Shown here piece after piece: positions 27,021-35,843 of a stretch of DNA of 64,000 nt. This DNA is from Alkaliphilus hydrothermalis (GTDB lineage: Bacteria; Bacillota; Clostridia; Peptostreptococcales; Natronincolaceae). The translations under genes were made by a program, and so were the position numbers. Below the pieces are notes generated by a model. That model worked only from the letters and a program-made list of their open reading frames with translations. It made no database searches and was not told where the DNA came from. The stretch spans positions 1 through 64,000 of the forward strand of contig NZ_JAFBEE010000015.1 of NCBI RefSeq assembly GCF_016908555.1, given 5' to 3'. Numbering within the stretch: position 1 is the first letter of the stretch; every line of letters starts with the position of its first letter.

Positions 27021-27979
27021 ATGCAAATTAAAAAAGCGATAGAAAGAGTACCGGGTGGAATGATGGTCATTCCCTTGATTTTAGGGGCCTTCATCAACAC
27101 TTTTTTTCCAGAAGCACTTCAAATAGGGGGTTTTACAACAGCGTTATTTAAGAATGGAGCTGGAACCCTTATCGGGATGTTCCTATTCTGTATGGGGGCA
27201 GGAATTAGCTTTAAGGCGGCACCAAAGGCATTAAAGAAGGGGGCTGTAGTCACTGCTAGTAAGTTCCTAATTGCAGTGGCAATTGGTCTGATTGTATCTA
27301 AGGTATTTGGTGAAAATGGATTATTTGGTCTTTCATCCCTTGCAATTATCGCTGCTATGTCCAATACGAATGGTGGGCTTTATGCAGCGCTTACAGGTGA
27401 GTTCGGTGATGAAACAGATATTGGAGCAATAGCCATCGTATCCATCAATGATGGGCCATTTTTAACGATGATTGCTTTAGGAACGGCAGGAATCGCTAAC
27501 ATTCCTTTGATGTCTCTAGTGGCAGTCATTATACCTATTGCGCTGGGAATGATTATTGGTAACCTAGATGAAAATATGAGAAAATTCCTAGTAGCAGGTG
27601 GGCCAATACTAATTCCTTTCTTTGCCTTTGCATTGGGGCAGGAATTGACTTTGCTATGCTAATTAAAGCCGGACTACCAGGATTATTATTAGGGGTAATG
27701 ACGGTTGTTGTCGGTGGTTTCTTTAATATCTATGCCGATAAGATAACTGGTGGTAGTGGTATTGCAGGGGCAGCAGCATCTTCAACCGCTGGTAACGCCG
27801 TGGCAACTCCGATGGCAATCGCCATGGCTGATCCGACAATTCAGGCCCTTGCAACTGTAGCAACGCCACAGGTGGCTGCCTCAACAATCACTTCAGCATT
27901 ATTGACTCCTGTGTTGACCTCCTATATAGCTAAAAGAAATAAGAAAAAAGAAAAGCTAGAGGCGGAGGCCCAGCAGTAA
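27021..27979 (+). pseudogene. kdgT: 2-keto-3-deoxygluconate permease (KdgT-type), frameshifted
   Basis: Two frames make one KdgT transporter. The first (27021-27662) has PGGMMVIPLILGAFINTFFP and MSNTNGGLYAALTGEFGD. The second continues from IDFAMLIKAGLPG to a C-terminal KRNKKKEKLEAEAQQ tail. Full length would be about 320 residues with around ten membrane segments. The break is a single missing G near 27640-27643: adding one restores ALGQGIDFAML. An ATG at 27656 could start the distal piece but has no ribosome site. One-base loss in a G run may be a true mutation or an assembly error. If real, the operon's uptake step is lost. Confidence 0.85.
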
Positions 27980-27986
27980 TTTAACT

Positions 27987-28031
27987 AATGAATATAATGG
28001 GGAGAGGACTCATCTCACCATTATATTCATT
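27987..28031. repeat. Long intra-operon hairpin between kdgT and the kinase
   Basis: AATGAATATAATGG / CCATTATATTCATT, a perfect 14-bp inverted repeat extended by GAGA/TCTC. No U tract follows, so it looks more like an RNA-processing or stability element than a terminator. Confidence 0.6.
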
Positions 28032-28075
28032 GTTCTAATGTTGAGTAGCTCAAATAATAGAAGAAGGTGAAGATA

Positions 28076-29350
28076 ATGCAGGATAGAAGACTAATTTTAA
28101 TAGCAGATGACTTTACTGGATCAAATGATACTGGGGTCCAATTCAGTAAAAATGGTCTGAAAACTGTAGTGATGACAAACTTAGACTTACTAGATGAGGC
28201 ACTATCTAATTGTGATGTATTGGTGGTGGATACGGAAAGTCGTTTTGACGATAGCAAGACAGCCTATGACAAAACCCTTCGCGTAGGCCATTTGATTAAA
28301 AGAAACAAAGTCAATTATTTTTATAAGAAGCTGGATTCTACATTTCGTGGAAATATTGGTAGTGAGATCGCAGGTGCAATGGATGGAATAGGTGTTGACT
28401 TTGCCATAGTAGCCCCTGCCTTTCCTGCTGCTGGAAGAAAAACATTGGGTGGTAGGGTTTATGTTCATGATACGCTATTAGAAAAGACTGAAGTGGCAGT
28501 GGACCCCAAAAACCCAGTTATGGAATCATTTATTCCTGCTATCATAGCTCAGCAAAGTGACAAGCGAACCGCAATTATCGATAGGTCAATAGTTTTGTAC
28601 GGTATAGAAGCACTACACAAAGCAATTATAGACCAAAGGAATAGGGGGGTAGAAATCATCGTAATTGATTCTGTTGATGCTGAGGATCTCAATACAGTAG
28701 CCCAAGCTATAGCTCAAATGAAAGATAGATTCCTTATGGTTGGTTCAGCGGGGTTAGCGGAGTTTTTGCCCAAGACCTTAAAACTCATGAAGGAAAAGAA
28801 AAGTATAGGTGTAATCGTGGGAAGCGTCAGTGATATAACTAGAAAACAAGCTAATTACGCTATCGATAAATATGGTTTAGAAGAAGTAATCATACATATC
28901 CAAGACATGTTTACTTCAAAAGAAGAAGAGAAGAAAAGGATCTTAGGGAAGGTAATTAAGCTAGTAGAGGAAAATAAAGATTTTGTTCTACGCAGTACTA
29001 AAACAGCGGAGGATGTCAATCAGGCAATTGACATTGGCAAAGAATATGGCCTCGATAGCTATGGAGTAAGCGATAAGATCGCCCAATTTATTGGTGAGAT
29101 AACAAAGGGAATACTAGATAGCTCCTGTGTAGCTGGTCTAATGCTTACAGGAGGAGATATTGCCATTAAAGCAGCTACCATGCTGGGGGTATCGGGGACA
29201 ATGATTAAGAATGAAATTTTACCCGGCATCCCCTATGGGTATTTTTTACACGATACCTATGGAAATTTACCGATAGTGACTAAAGCGGGAGGATTTGGGG
29301 AAGAGGACGCAATCATCAAGGTCATAGATTATTTAAGAAGGGAATGCTAA
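28076..29350 (+). CDS. Four-carbon acid sugar kinase (DUF1537 family)
   Basis: A 424-residue kinase of the DUF1537 family (OtnK/DtnK type). The N-terminal domain opens LILIADDFTGSNDTGVQFSK, with the DDxTGxxD motif. KKLDSTFRGNIGSEI follows at about 85. The C-terminal nucleotide-binding domain has VGSVSDITRKQ, LMLTGGDIAIKAA and KAGGFGEEDA near its end. AAGAAGGTGA precedes the ATG at 28076. Characterised relatives phosphorylate threonate or erythronate at the 4-position. The PdxA2-type dehydrogenase encoded immediately downstream oxidises and decarboxylates such 4-phosphates to dihydroxyacetone phosphate, so D-threonate or a related four-carbon acid is the likely substrate (inference). Confidence 0.88.
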   Translation: MQDRRLILIADDFTGSNDTGVQFSKNGLKTVVMTNLDLLDEALSNCDVLVVDTESRFDDSKTAYDKTLRVGHLIKRNKVNYFYKKLDSTFRGNIGSEIAGAMDGIGVDFAIVAPAFPAAGRKTLGGRVYVHDTLLEKTEVAVDPKNPVMESFIPAIIAQQSDKRTAIIDRSIVLYGIEALHKAIIDQRNRGVEIIVIDSVDAEDLNTVAQAIAQMKDRFLMVGSAGLAEFLPKTLKLMKEKKSIGVIVGSVSDITRKQANYAIDKYGLEEVIIHIQDMFTSKEEEKKRILGKVIKLVEENKDFVLRSTKTAEDVNQAIDIGKEYGLDSYGVSDKIAQFIGEITKGILDSSCVAGLMLTGGDIAIKAATMLGVSGTMIKNEILPGIPYGYFLHDTYGNLPIVTKAGGFGEEDAIIKVIDYLRREC

Positions 29351-29352
29351 CA

Positions 29353-30339
29353 ATGGACAATCAAAGACCTATAATAGGGATTACAATGGGTGACCCATCT
29401 GGTATAGGGCCAGAAATTATCATTAAGAGTTATTTAGATGAAAACATAGGCAATCATAAATTAGTCGTAATTGGAGATTATGATGTGATGACTGCTGCCG
29501 CCAAGGCCTTTCAAATAAATATAAAAATTAAAAGGGTGAAAAAAATTTCAGAATGCCAGTTTGACAAGAATACTGTTCATGTCTATGACTTAAACAATGT
29601 GGATGTCACTAGATTAGAGGCAGGGGTGGTTCAAGCCATGTCAGGTAATGCTGCCTTCCAATATGTTAAAGAGGCCTGTAGTCTTGCAATGAAGGGGGAA
29701 ATAAATGCCATCGCAACGGCCCCCCTCAATAAAGAAGCTATGCATAAGGCAGGTCATTTCTACCCAGGTCATACTGAAATATTAGCTAAATTTACCAATA
29801 CTAAGGATTATGCTATGTTTTTATATGATGAGGCCCTCAGGGTAATCCATGTATCCACCCACGTATCACTACTGAAGGCAATTCAAGGACTAAATAAGAA
29901 AAGAATCGCTACAGTGATAGATCTAGCCCATAATACAATGGTGAAGCTTGGGTGTCATGCCCCTAAAATAGCAGTAGCAGGTATTAATCCCCATGCTGGT
30001 GAAAATGGCCTCTTTGGTGATGAAGAAATAAGGGAGATTATTCCCGCAATAGAGCTTAAGAAAAATCAGGGGATAAATGTCATTGGGCCAGAGGCACCAG
30101 ATACGATTTTCTTAAGGGCAAAGGAGGGTGCATTTGATGTTGTCGTTGCAATGTACCATGACCAAGGCCACATTCCTCTAAAGCTACTGGGGTTCCATAG
30201 TGGTGTTAATGTAACTGTAGGTCTTCCTATCATTCGGACTTCAGTTGATCACGGAACTGCCTTTGGAAAGGCATGGAAGGGTATTGCCAATGAAAATAGC
30301 ATGAAGGAAGCAATCAAATTAGCAATAAAGCTCGTTTGA
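29353..30339 (+). CDS. pdxA2: PdxA2-type 4-hydroxythreonate-4-phosphate-like dehydrogenase
   Basis: About 328 residues, PdxA family. GITMGDPSGIGPEI opens the protein; TAPLNKEAMHKAGHFYPGHTEILA (metal and substrate binding His), AGINPHAGENGLFG and MYHDQGHIPLKL are all present. It is NAD-dependent. Canonical PdxA acts in vitamin B6 synthesis. Location beside a DUF1537 kinase, and no other B6 gene nearby, points to the PdxA2 role: converting a four-carbon acid 4-phosphate to dihydroxyacetone phosphate and CO2. The ATG at 29353 is better spaced from AGAAGGGA than that at 29344. Last gene of the operon. Confidence 0.88.
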   Translation: MDNQRPIIGITMGDPSGIGPEIIIKSYLDENIGNHKLVVIGDYDVMTAAAKAFQINIKIKRVKKISECQFDKNTVHVYDLNNVDVTRLEAGVVQAMSGNAAFQYVKEACSLAMKGEINAIATAPLNKEAMHKAGHFYPGHTEILAKFTNTKDYAMFLYDEALRVIHVSTHVSLLKAIQGLNKKRIATVIDLAHNTMVKLGCHAPKIAVAGINPHAGENGLFGDEEIREIIPAIELKKNQGINVIGPEAPDTIFLRAKEGAFDVVVAMYHDQGHIPLKLLGFHSGVNVTVGLPIIRTSVDHGTAFGKAWKGIANENSMKEAIKLAIKLV

Positions 30340-30353
30340 TTTCAGCTTTAATG

Positions 30354-30390
30354 CACCCTTTAAAAGACTATTTTCTAAAGGGGTCTTTAT
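30354..30390 (+). terminator. Terminator after pdxA2
   Basis: ACCCTTTA / TAAAGGGGT stem followed by CTTTAT. Confidence 0.6.
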
Positions 30391-30459
30391 AAGATCTTCC
30401 CTATTGATTAGATCTTTTAAAAATATCAAAGGAGTCATTTAAGAGTATAAAGGAATAAA

Positions 30460-30498
30460 AATCATCCTAATGGAGTCATCACATTAGGGTGATTTTTT
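30460..30498 (+). terminator. Second, stronger terminator
   Basis: AATCATCCTAATG / CATTAGGGTGATT with a TTTTTT tail. It is 70 bp after the first and closes the sugar-acid region. The rest of 30500-30690 shows no gene. Confidence 0.8.
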
Positions 30499-30695
30499 AA
30501 TTCTGATTGGAAATAATGATAGACAAATCAGATAATAGGGAAATAATAAAGGTATCCTAAAGCTTGATGTAGAATACCTGAATAACCATTATGGGAATGA
30601 GTTAAACTGATTTCCTATTGGGGAAGCCAGATGGGGGAAAGATGAGAAGTAACAACTTAAGAAAAATAAATTTAGTACGATAAGGGGAGAACTTA

Positions 30696-31742
30696 ATGAC
30701 AAAAGCACCGTATCAACCAATATACAGCTTCAAAAACGACTATAGCGAGGGAGCCCATCCAAATATTTTGCAAGCCCTAGTGGACACCAATCTCCAACAA
30801 CAGGCAGGATATGGCGAAGATGAATATTGCCAACAGGCAATAGAAATATTACGTGAGAAACTTCAAAACCCAAAGGCAGACATACATTTCGTATCTGGGG
30901 GGACCCAAGCAAATCTAATCGTAATTTCATCTGTCCTCAGACCCTATGAGTCTGTAATATCAGCCAATACAGGACATATCAATGTCCACGAGACAGGAGC
31001 AATCGAAGCCACAGGACATAAAGTAAATTCTGTGGATACAGAGGATGGTAAGCTGACTCCAGAGGATATTAAGCCAATATTAGAGTTTCACGCCGACGAA
31101 CATATGGTAAAGCCACGAATGGTCTACATATCCAATACAACTGAAATTGGAACCATCTACAAGAAAAAGGAATTAGAAACTCTACATACCTTCTGCAAAG
31201 CCAATGGACTATATTTATTTTTAGATGGAGCCAGATTAGGCTCTGCCCTTTGTTCATCAGAAAATGATCTAAGTCTATCGGATCTATCTCATTTGGTGGA
31301 TGCCTTTTACATAGGTGGAACTAAAAATGGTGCCTTTATCGGAGAAGCCATTGTCATTAATAACGATGAACTAAAGCGGGAGTTTAGATTTAATATGAAG
31401 CAAAAAGGGGCATTACTAGCAAAGGGGAGATTGTTGGGAATACAGTTTAGAGAACTGTTCAAAGATGATTTGTTTTTTCAATTAGGGAACCATGCCAATC
31501 AAATGGCATCAAAACTCAGCGAAAACATAGAAGCATTGGGACATGGATTTTTAACTAAATCCACCTCAAATCAAATCTTCCCTATACTTCCCAATGAAAC
31601 CATTGAAAAACTAAGTAAAAAATATGCCTTCTATATATGGAGTAAGGTTGACTCAGAAAAGTCTGTTATTCGCTTGGTAACATCTTGGGCAACTAAAGAA
31701 GAGGCAGTTAACCAATTTATTGAGGACTTAAGAAATATCTAA
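30696..31742 (+). CDS. ltaE: Low-specificity L-threonine aldolase
   Basis: A 348-residue PLP fold-type I enzyme splitting L-threonine/allo-threonine into glycine and acetaldehyde. It begins with YSFKNDYSEGAHPNIL (typical of the beta-eliminating lyase family). HFVSGGTQANLIVI binds PLP phosphate, LFLDGARLGSAL holds the Asp contacting the pyridine nitrogen, and YIGGTKNGA holds the Schiff-base lysine (about 211). Monocistronic with GGGGAG upstream. Family members of this branch are sometimes annotated only as beta-eliminating lyases. Confidence 0.88.
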   Translation: MTKAPYQPIYSFKNDYSEGAHPNILQALVDTNLQQQAGYGEDEYCQQAIEILREKLQNPKADIHFVSGGTQANLIVISSVLRPYESVISANTGHINVHETGAIEATGHKVNSVDTEDGKLTPEDIKPILEFHADEHMVKPRMVYISNTTEIGTIYKKKELETLHTFCKANGLYLFLDGARLGSALCSSENDLSLSDLSHLVDAFYIGGTKNGAFIGEAIVINNDELKREFRFNMKQKGALLAKGRLLGIQFRELFKDDLFFQLGNHANQMASKLSENIEALGHGFLTKSTSNQIFPILPNETIEKLSKKYAFYIWSKVDSEKSVIRLVTSWATKEEAVNQFIEDLRNI

Positions 31743-31965
31743 GGAAATTTTCAGACTTTCTTAATAGGTCTACGTATATACTATAGGGTAGAATATAAGG
31801 GAGGGGGGAGCCATGAACACTTAAAAGAATCATTATGCAAAACAAGGAATGATGACGGGATTATGGATTGAGGGAATAGGAGTAGCAGCTTAGTACCTGT
31901 CCTTGGACTGCTGTAGGGAGTCTTTAAAGACCGTAAATAGATCAAAAAGTTTAGGAGGTAATAAC

Positions 31966-32541
31966 ATGAATACAGCCACAAAAATACTTATTGGAATAGT
32001 CGTTGTTTTTGTACTGCTGGGAGTAAGCATAGTAGGAAGCTACAATGGTTTAGTAACTAAAGCAGAAGTTGTAGAAACAAATTTAAGTCAAATAGATACT
32101 CAACTACAACGTAGAAATGACTTAATACCAAACTTAGTAGAAACTGTTAAGCGATTCGCCCAACAAGAAGAAGATATTTTCACTGATGTAGCCGACGCAA
32201 GGGCTAGATTAGCAGGAGCAGGAACGGTTGAAGAACAAGCAGATGCAGATGCAGCCCTTGGGGGAGCCCTTTCAAGATTACTAGCGATCTCAGAGAATTA
32301 TCCAGACCTGAAGTCCAATCAGAACTTTATTCAATTACAGGATGAGTTGGCAGGGACAGAAAATAGAATTGCAACAGCTAGACGGGACTACAATGAGTCA
32401 GCTAGAGCTTACAATACAACAATTAGAAGATTTCCTACTGTACTATATGCTGGTATTTTAGGCTTTGAAAAAGTAGATTACTTTGAAGCCTCTGAAGAAG
32501 CAAGAGAAGTACCAAATGTAGGTGGTCAATTTGGTAACTAA
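31966..32541 (+). CDS. lemA: LemA family membrane protein
   Basis: A 191-residue protein with one N-terminal membrane segment (residues 5-25, ILIGIVVVFVLLGVSIVGSYN) and a long helical LemA domain: VVETNLSQIDTQLQRRNDLIP, then ENRIATARRDYNESARAYNT and a terminal GFEKVDYFEA. AGGAGGT lies 8 bases before the ATG at 31966. It is followed by a TPM-domain gene with overlapping ends, a conserved pair in Firmicutes. Cellular role is not established. Confidence 0.92.
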   Translation: MNTATKILIGIVVVFVLLGVSIVGSYNGLVTKAEVVETNLSQIDTQLQRRNDLIPNLVETVKRFAQQEEDIFTDVADARARLAGAGTVEEQADADAALGGALSRLLAISENYPDLKSNQNFIQLQDELAGTENRIATARRDYNESARAYNTTIRRFPTVLYAGILGFEKVDYFEASEEAREVPNVGGQFGN

Positions 32542-33310
32542 ATCAAAAAAACCTAAAAAAATATTACTGTTTACCAGTATCCTGCTTCTATTATTTACTT
32601 CAATCGTATGGGGAGTGCAGTATCCGTCTCCTACAAGGGACTTTTATGTTAATGATTTTGCCAACGTATTGAGCCCCTCAGCAGAGGCATATATCCTATC
32701 TACAGCAGTTGAATTAGAGAGGACCACCTCTGCCCAAGTTGTAGTGGTAACGATGGAGGACTTAGAAAATGAAGCATTGGAGGAATATTCCTTAGGACTC
32801 TTGAGGGAGTGGGGAATAGGAGCTAAAGAGGCCAACAATGGGGTTTTAATCCTGTTGGATATAGGGGGAGGACAATCCCGTATCGAAGTGGGTTATGGAC
32901 TAGAGGGAGCCTTGCCAGATGGAAAAACAGGCAGAATACAAGATAATTATATGATCCCTTATTATCAACAGGGTGACTATAGCAAAGGGATCGTAGAGGG
33001 CTTTAATGCCATTGCCAACGAAGTATACAAAGAATATGGATATGAAGATCAAATAGCAGGTGACTATCGTGATTTACAGGATAACTATAGGGATACTACA
33101 CCTAAGAAAGAAGGAGTACCACCAATAGTCCTAATCATTGGACTAATATTAATCGTTCCCCTCATCATCCTAGACTTTAAGCTAACAGGAGGAGCCTTTA
33201 CCTATATGTTGATTAGAATGTTGGGTAGAGGTGGAGGAAATTCTGGTGGTCCAGGAAACTCAGGCGGAGGCGGTAGTGGTGGTGGGGGAGGTAGCTCCCG
33301 TAGATTTTAA
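32522..33310 (+). CDS. TPM-domain (YgcG-like) membrane protein
   Basis: A 262-residue protein. Residues 14-32 form a signal peptide. A TPM domain follows (about 40-165: FYVNDFANVLSP, AQVVVVTMEDL, GVLILLDIGGGQSRIEVGYGL). A membrane helix at about 205-220 and a Gly/Ser-rich tail ending SRRF complete it. GTG start at 32522 overlaps lemA by 20 bases; a TTG at 32531 is an alternative and neither has an ideal ribosome site, so translational coupling is likely. It works with LemA by context; function unknown. Confidence 0.88.
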   Translation: MVNLVTKSKKPKKILLFTSILLLLFTSIVWGVQYPSPTRDFYVNDFANVLSPSAEAYILSTAVELERTTSAQVVVVTMEDLENEALEEYSLGLLREWGIGAKEANNGVLILLDIGGGQSRIEVGYGLEGALPDGKTGRIQDNYMIPYYQQGDYSKGIVEGFNAIANEVYKEYGYEDQIAGDYRDLQDNYRDTTPKKEGVPPIVLIIGLILIVPLIILDFKLTGGAFTYMLIRMLGRGGGNSGGPGNSGGGGSGGGGGSSRRF

Positions 33311-33387
33311 ACACCTAAAATCAGCCAAAGAAAATCAATAAAAATTATCTTAAATAAAAATAAACGTATTAAATAAATATCAAATTT

Positions 33388-33421
33388 AAAGGATGATCTT
33401 AAGTGATAAGATCATCCTTTG
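33388..33421. terminator. Bidirectional-looking terminator after the LemA/TPM pair
   Basis: AAAGGATGATCTTA / TAAGATCATCCTTT perfect 14-bp inverted repeat, five-base loop. The remainder of 33422-33673 has only antisense shadow frames. Confidence 0.7.
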
Positions 33422-33673
33422 TTGTTAGTATATCTTTATTTAACTCTTATTCTAATACTCTCATTGATGATTGAAGGGTAGTCAATTATCTCTAGGATAA
33501 TAGGACTAGCAATTTCCTTATCCAGTGGGATACAATTTTCAACAAAGTTGTTAAATTCACTGCCATCATTACCCATCCTTAAAAAATTTTTAAATCTATT
33601 GAAAAGTACTGACTTAACAAAGTATAATAGAAAGGATGCAAATATAATTTCGAGAGTAGAAAGAGGTAACTTA

Positions 33674-35053
33674 ATGATTAAAAACAACTTGACTGAAGGA
33701 AATATATCGAAAGTATTATTAAAACTAGCTCTTCCTATAATGGGAACCTCCTTTGTCCAGATGGCATATAACCTAACCGACATGTTTTGGGTTGGAAAGT
33801 TAGGGAGTCTTGCAGTGGCAGCCGTAGGTACAGGCGGCTTTTTCATGTGGTTATCCATGGCTTTCATATTTATCTCCAAAATAGGAGCCGAGGTTGGGGT
33901 AGCTCAATCAGTAGGAAGAGATGATGTTACTGGAATTAGAAGTACAGTAAAAAGTGCGCTACAAATCAATGTAATTCTTGCCTTGGTTTATGGGGGAATA
34001 TTAATGCTATTTAAAAGACCCCTTATCCAATTCTTTGATATCAAAGAAGTAGAAGTAGTGGACCAAGCCGTGGCATATCTAGCCATAGTTGGCGGGGGAA
34101 TGATCTTTAGCTTTAGCAACCAAGTTTTTACAGCTATTTTAAATGGATACGGCAACAGTAGGACACCCTTTGTCATCAATGTAATAGGCCTACTAATCAA
34201 TATGGTGTTAGACCCACTACTGATTTTAGGGGGAGGACCCTTCCCAGCTTTGGGAGTGAAGGGTGCTGCGATTGCCACAGTAATTGCCCAGATGATAGGA
34301 ACCTGTATTTTTGTATATAATATGAGAAAAGACCCAGTACTATTCAGTGGGTTAGATTTTTTCAAATTTACAGAAAGTAAAAGAATTAAGCAGATTATTC
34401 GATTAGGTACACCCGTTGCCCTCCAGAGCGGACTATTCACCATATTTGCCATGTTTATAGCAAGAGTCATAGCCGGATATGGAGCTACGCCTGTGGCAGT
34501 TCAAAGAATCGGTAGTCAAATAGAATCCATATCTTGGATGACAGCAGGGGGCTTCTCTACAGCCATTAGCGCCTTTGTTGGCCAGAATTACGGAGCAGGG
34601 AAATGGGACCGTATTAAGCGGGGTTACTTTACAGCCCTGTATCTGGTAGGTGGAATTGGTATATTTGCCACCTGTCTATTATATTTTGGTGGAGGAACCA
34701 TCTTCAGCGCCTTCCTTGAGGAGGAAGAGGCTGTGCGATTAGGGATCGACTATCTAAAAATATTGGCCTACTCTCAAATCTTTATGTGTATAGAAATTAC
34801 AACAGCTGGGGCATTCAATGGGTTAGGAAAAACAGTTCCACCATCTATTGTAGGAATTATCCTAAATTTCCTACGTATACCAACAGCCATGTTCCTTACA
34901 ACTGTTGACTCATTAGGGTTGAATGGAGTGTGGTGGAGTATCAGCTCCACCAGTATTCTAAAAGGGATTATTTTAACATCATGGTTTATCATAGTGTTAG
35001 GGGTAAATCTACAACCTAAAGAAGAAAAATTGATAGTGAAGACACAAAACTAA
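33674..35053 (+). CDS. MATE family multidrug/cation efflux protein
   Basis: About 459 residues, with roughly twelve hydrophobic segments. The start MIKNNLTEGNISKVLLKLALP and MAYNLTDMFWVGKLG are standard for MATE transporters; the second half repeats the pattern (TPVALQSGLFTIFAMF). AAGAGGTAA precedes the ATG at 33674, so the upstream 42 in-frame codons are not used. Exports drugs or organic cations by Na+ or H+ antiport; substrate unknown. Confidence 0.92.
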   Translation: MIKNNLTEGNISKVLLKLALPIMGTSFVQMAYNLTDMFWVGKLGSLAVAAVGTGGFFMWLSMAFIFISKIGAEVGVAQSVGRDDVTGIRSTVKSALQINVILALVYGGILMLFKRPLIQFFDIKEVEVVDQAVAYLAIVGGGMIFSFSNQVFTAILNGYGNSRTPFVINVIGLLINMVLDPLLILGGGPFPALGVKGAAIATVIAQMIGTCIFVYNMRKDPVLFSGLDFFKFTESKRIKQIIRLGTPVALQSGLFTIFAMFIARVIAGYGATPVAVQRIGSQIESISWMTAGGFSTAISAFVGQNYGAGKWDRIKRGYFTALYLVGGIGIFATCLLYFGGGTIFSAFLEEEEAVRLGIDYLKILAYSQIFMCIEITTAGAFNGLGKTVPPSIVGIILNFLRIPTAMFLTTVDSLGLNGVWWSISSTSILKGIILTSWFIIVLGVNLQPKEEKLIVKTQN

Positions 35054-35062
35054 TGCTAATCT

Positions 35063-35092
35063 AAATCCACTGCTTTATGGTGGATTTTTTTC
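35063..35092 (+). terminator. Terminator after the MATE gene
   Basis: AAATCCAC / GTGGATTT stem followed by a T run. Confidence 0.75.
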
Positions 35093-35121
35093 TACATATT
35101 TATATAAAGGGAGTGGAGGAA

Positions 35122-35598
35122 ATGAAGAAGACCAATGCAGCTAGGATATTAGACAAACATAAAATACAATACGAGATGATAGAATATGAAGTGGACGAAA
35201 ATGATCTAAGTGCCGAAAATGTTGCTAACAAATTAAATATGCCCTTAAATCAAATCTTCAAGACTTTAGTGGCTAGGGGCGACAAAACAGGAGTCTTAGT
35301 GGCATGTGTTCCTGGGGGAGATGAGCTTAACCTCAAATCCCTTGCGAATTTAAGTGGTAATAAAAAAGTAGAAATGGTACCCCTCAAAGAAATACAACAA
35401 CTGACAGGATATATTAGAGGAGGATGTTCCCCTATAGGTATGAAGAAAAACTATCCTACTTTTATAGATGAATCGGCACTAGCCTTTTCTCAATTAACCA
35501 TCAGTGCAGGGATGAGGGGACAGCAACTCTCCCTCGCTCCAGAGGACTTAATTTCAGTGACTAAGGCACAGGTTGGCCCCATAACCGTAGCCTGTTGA
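35122..35598 (+). CDS. ybaK: YbaK/EbsC-type Cys-tRNA(Pro) deacylase
   Basis: A 158-residue single-domain protein with ARILDKHKIQYEMIEYE, the NQIFKTLVARGD substrate-pocket lysine and GYIRGGCSPIGMKK, the family signature. It hydrolyses mischarged Cys-tRNA(Pro) in trans. GGAGGAA precedes the ATG at 35122. The last codons (Val-Ala-Cys-stop) lie inside the left end of a repeat element, so the original C-terminus may have been changed slightly. Confidence 0.9.
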   Translation: MKKTNAARILDKHKIQYEMIEYEVDENDLSAENVANKLNMPLNQIFKTLVARGDKTGVLVACVPGGDELNLKSLANLSGNKKVEMVPLKEIQQLTGYIRGGCSPIGMKKNYPTFIDESALAFSQLTISAGMRGQQLSLAPEDLISVTKAQVGPITVAC

Positions 35599-35711
35599 AA
35601 ATACCTCATCTTCTGCGTCACTGCGACACCCCAGCACCCTCACGTATTACAGATACGCTACGTTCGCTGGCTTGTCTTGTTCCTTGAATCTAAGGAATTT
35701 TGAACAGGCTA
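35588..35711. repeat. Palindromic repeat element, copy 1 (complete)
   Basis: 124 bp bounded by TAGCCTGTTGAAAAT and its near-perfect inverse ATTTTGAACAGGCTA (14/15). Inside, GACA..CCAGC pairs with GCTGG..TGTC, so the whole unit can fold into one long hairpin. Supplies the ybaK stop codon. MITE- or REP-like; no coding content. Confidence 0.75.
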
Positions 35712-35833
35712 AGACGATTGAAAATACCTCATCTTCTGCGTCACTGCAAATGACCAGCATTCTTGCGTATTACATATACGCTACGACTGCTGGTCACTCT
35801 TGTTCCTTGAATCTAACGACTTTTGAATTGTCT
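35712..35833. repeat. Palindromic repeat element, copy 2 (complete)
   Basis: 122 bp directly abutting copy 1. Ends are AGACGATTGAAAA and TTTTGAATTGTCT. The inner stem is TGACCAGCA / TGCTGGTCA where copy 1 has CCAGC / GCTGG, so base pairing is kept although the sequence differs. Confidence 0.75.
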
Positions 35834-35843
35834 ACGTGTCTAC

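Noticed and set aside
29353..30339. Canonical vitamin B6 PdxA
   Set aside because: Adjacent to a DUF1537 kinase in a catabolic sigma-54 operon with no other B6 gene; PdxA2 role preferred.
33436..33879. 147-codon minus-strand frame
   Set aside because: Overlaps the start of the MATE gene, lacks domain features and crosses the intergenic region; a shadow frame.
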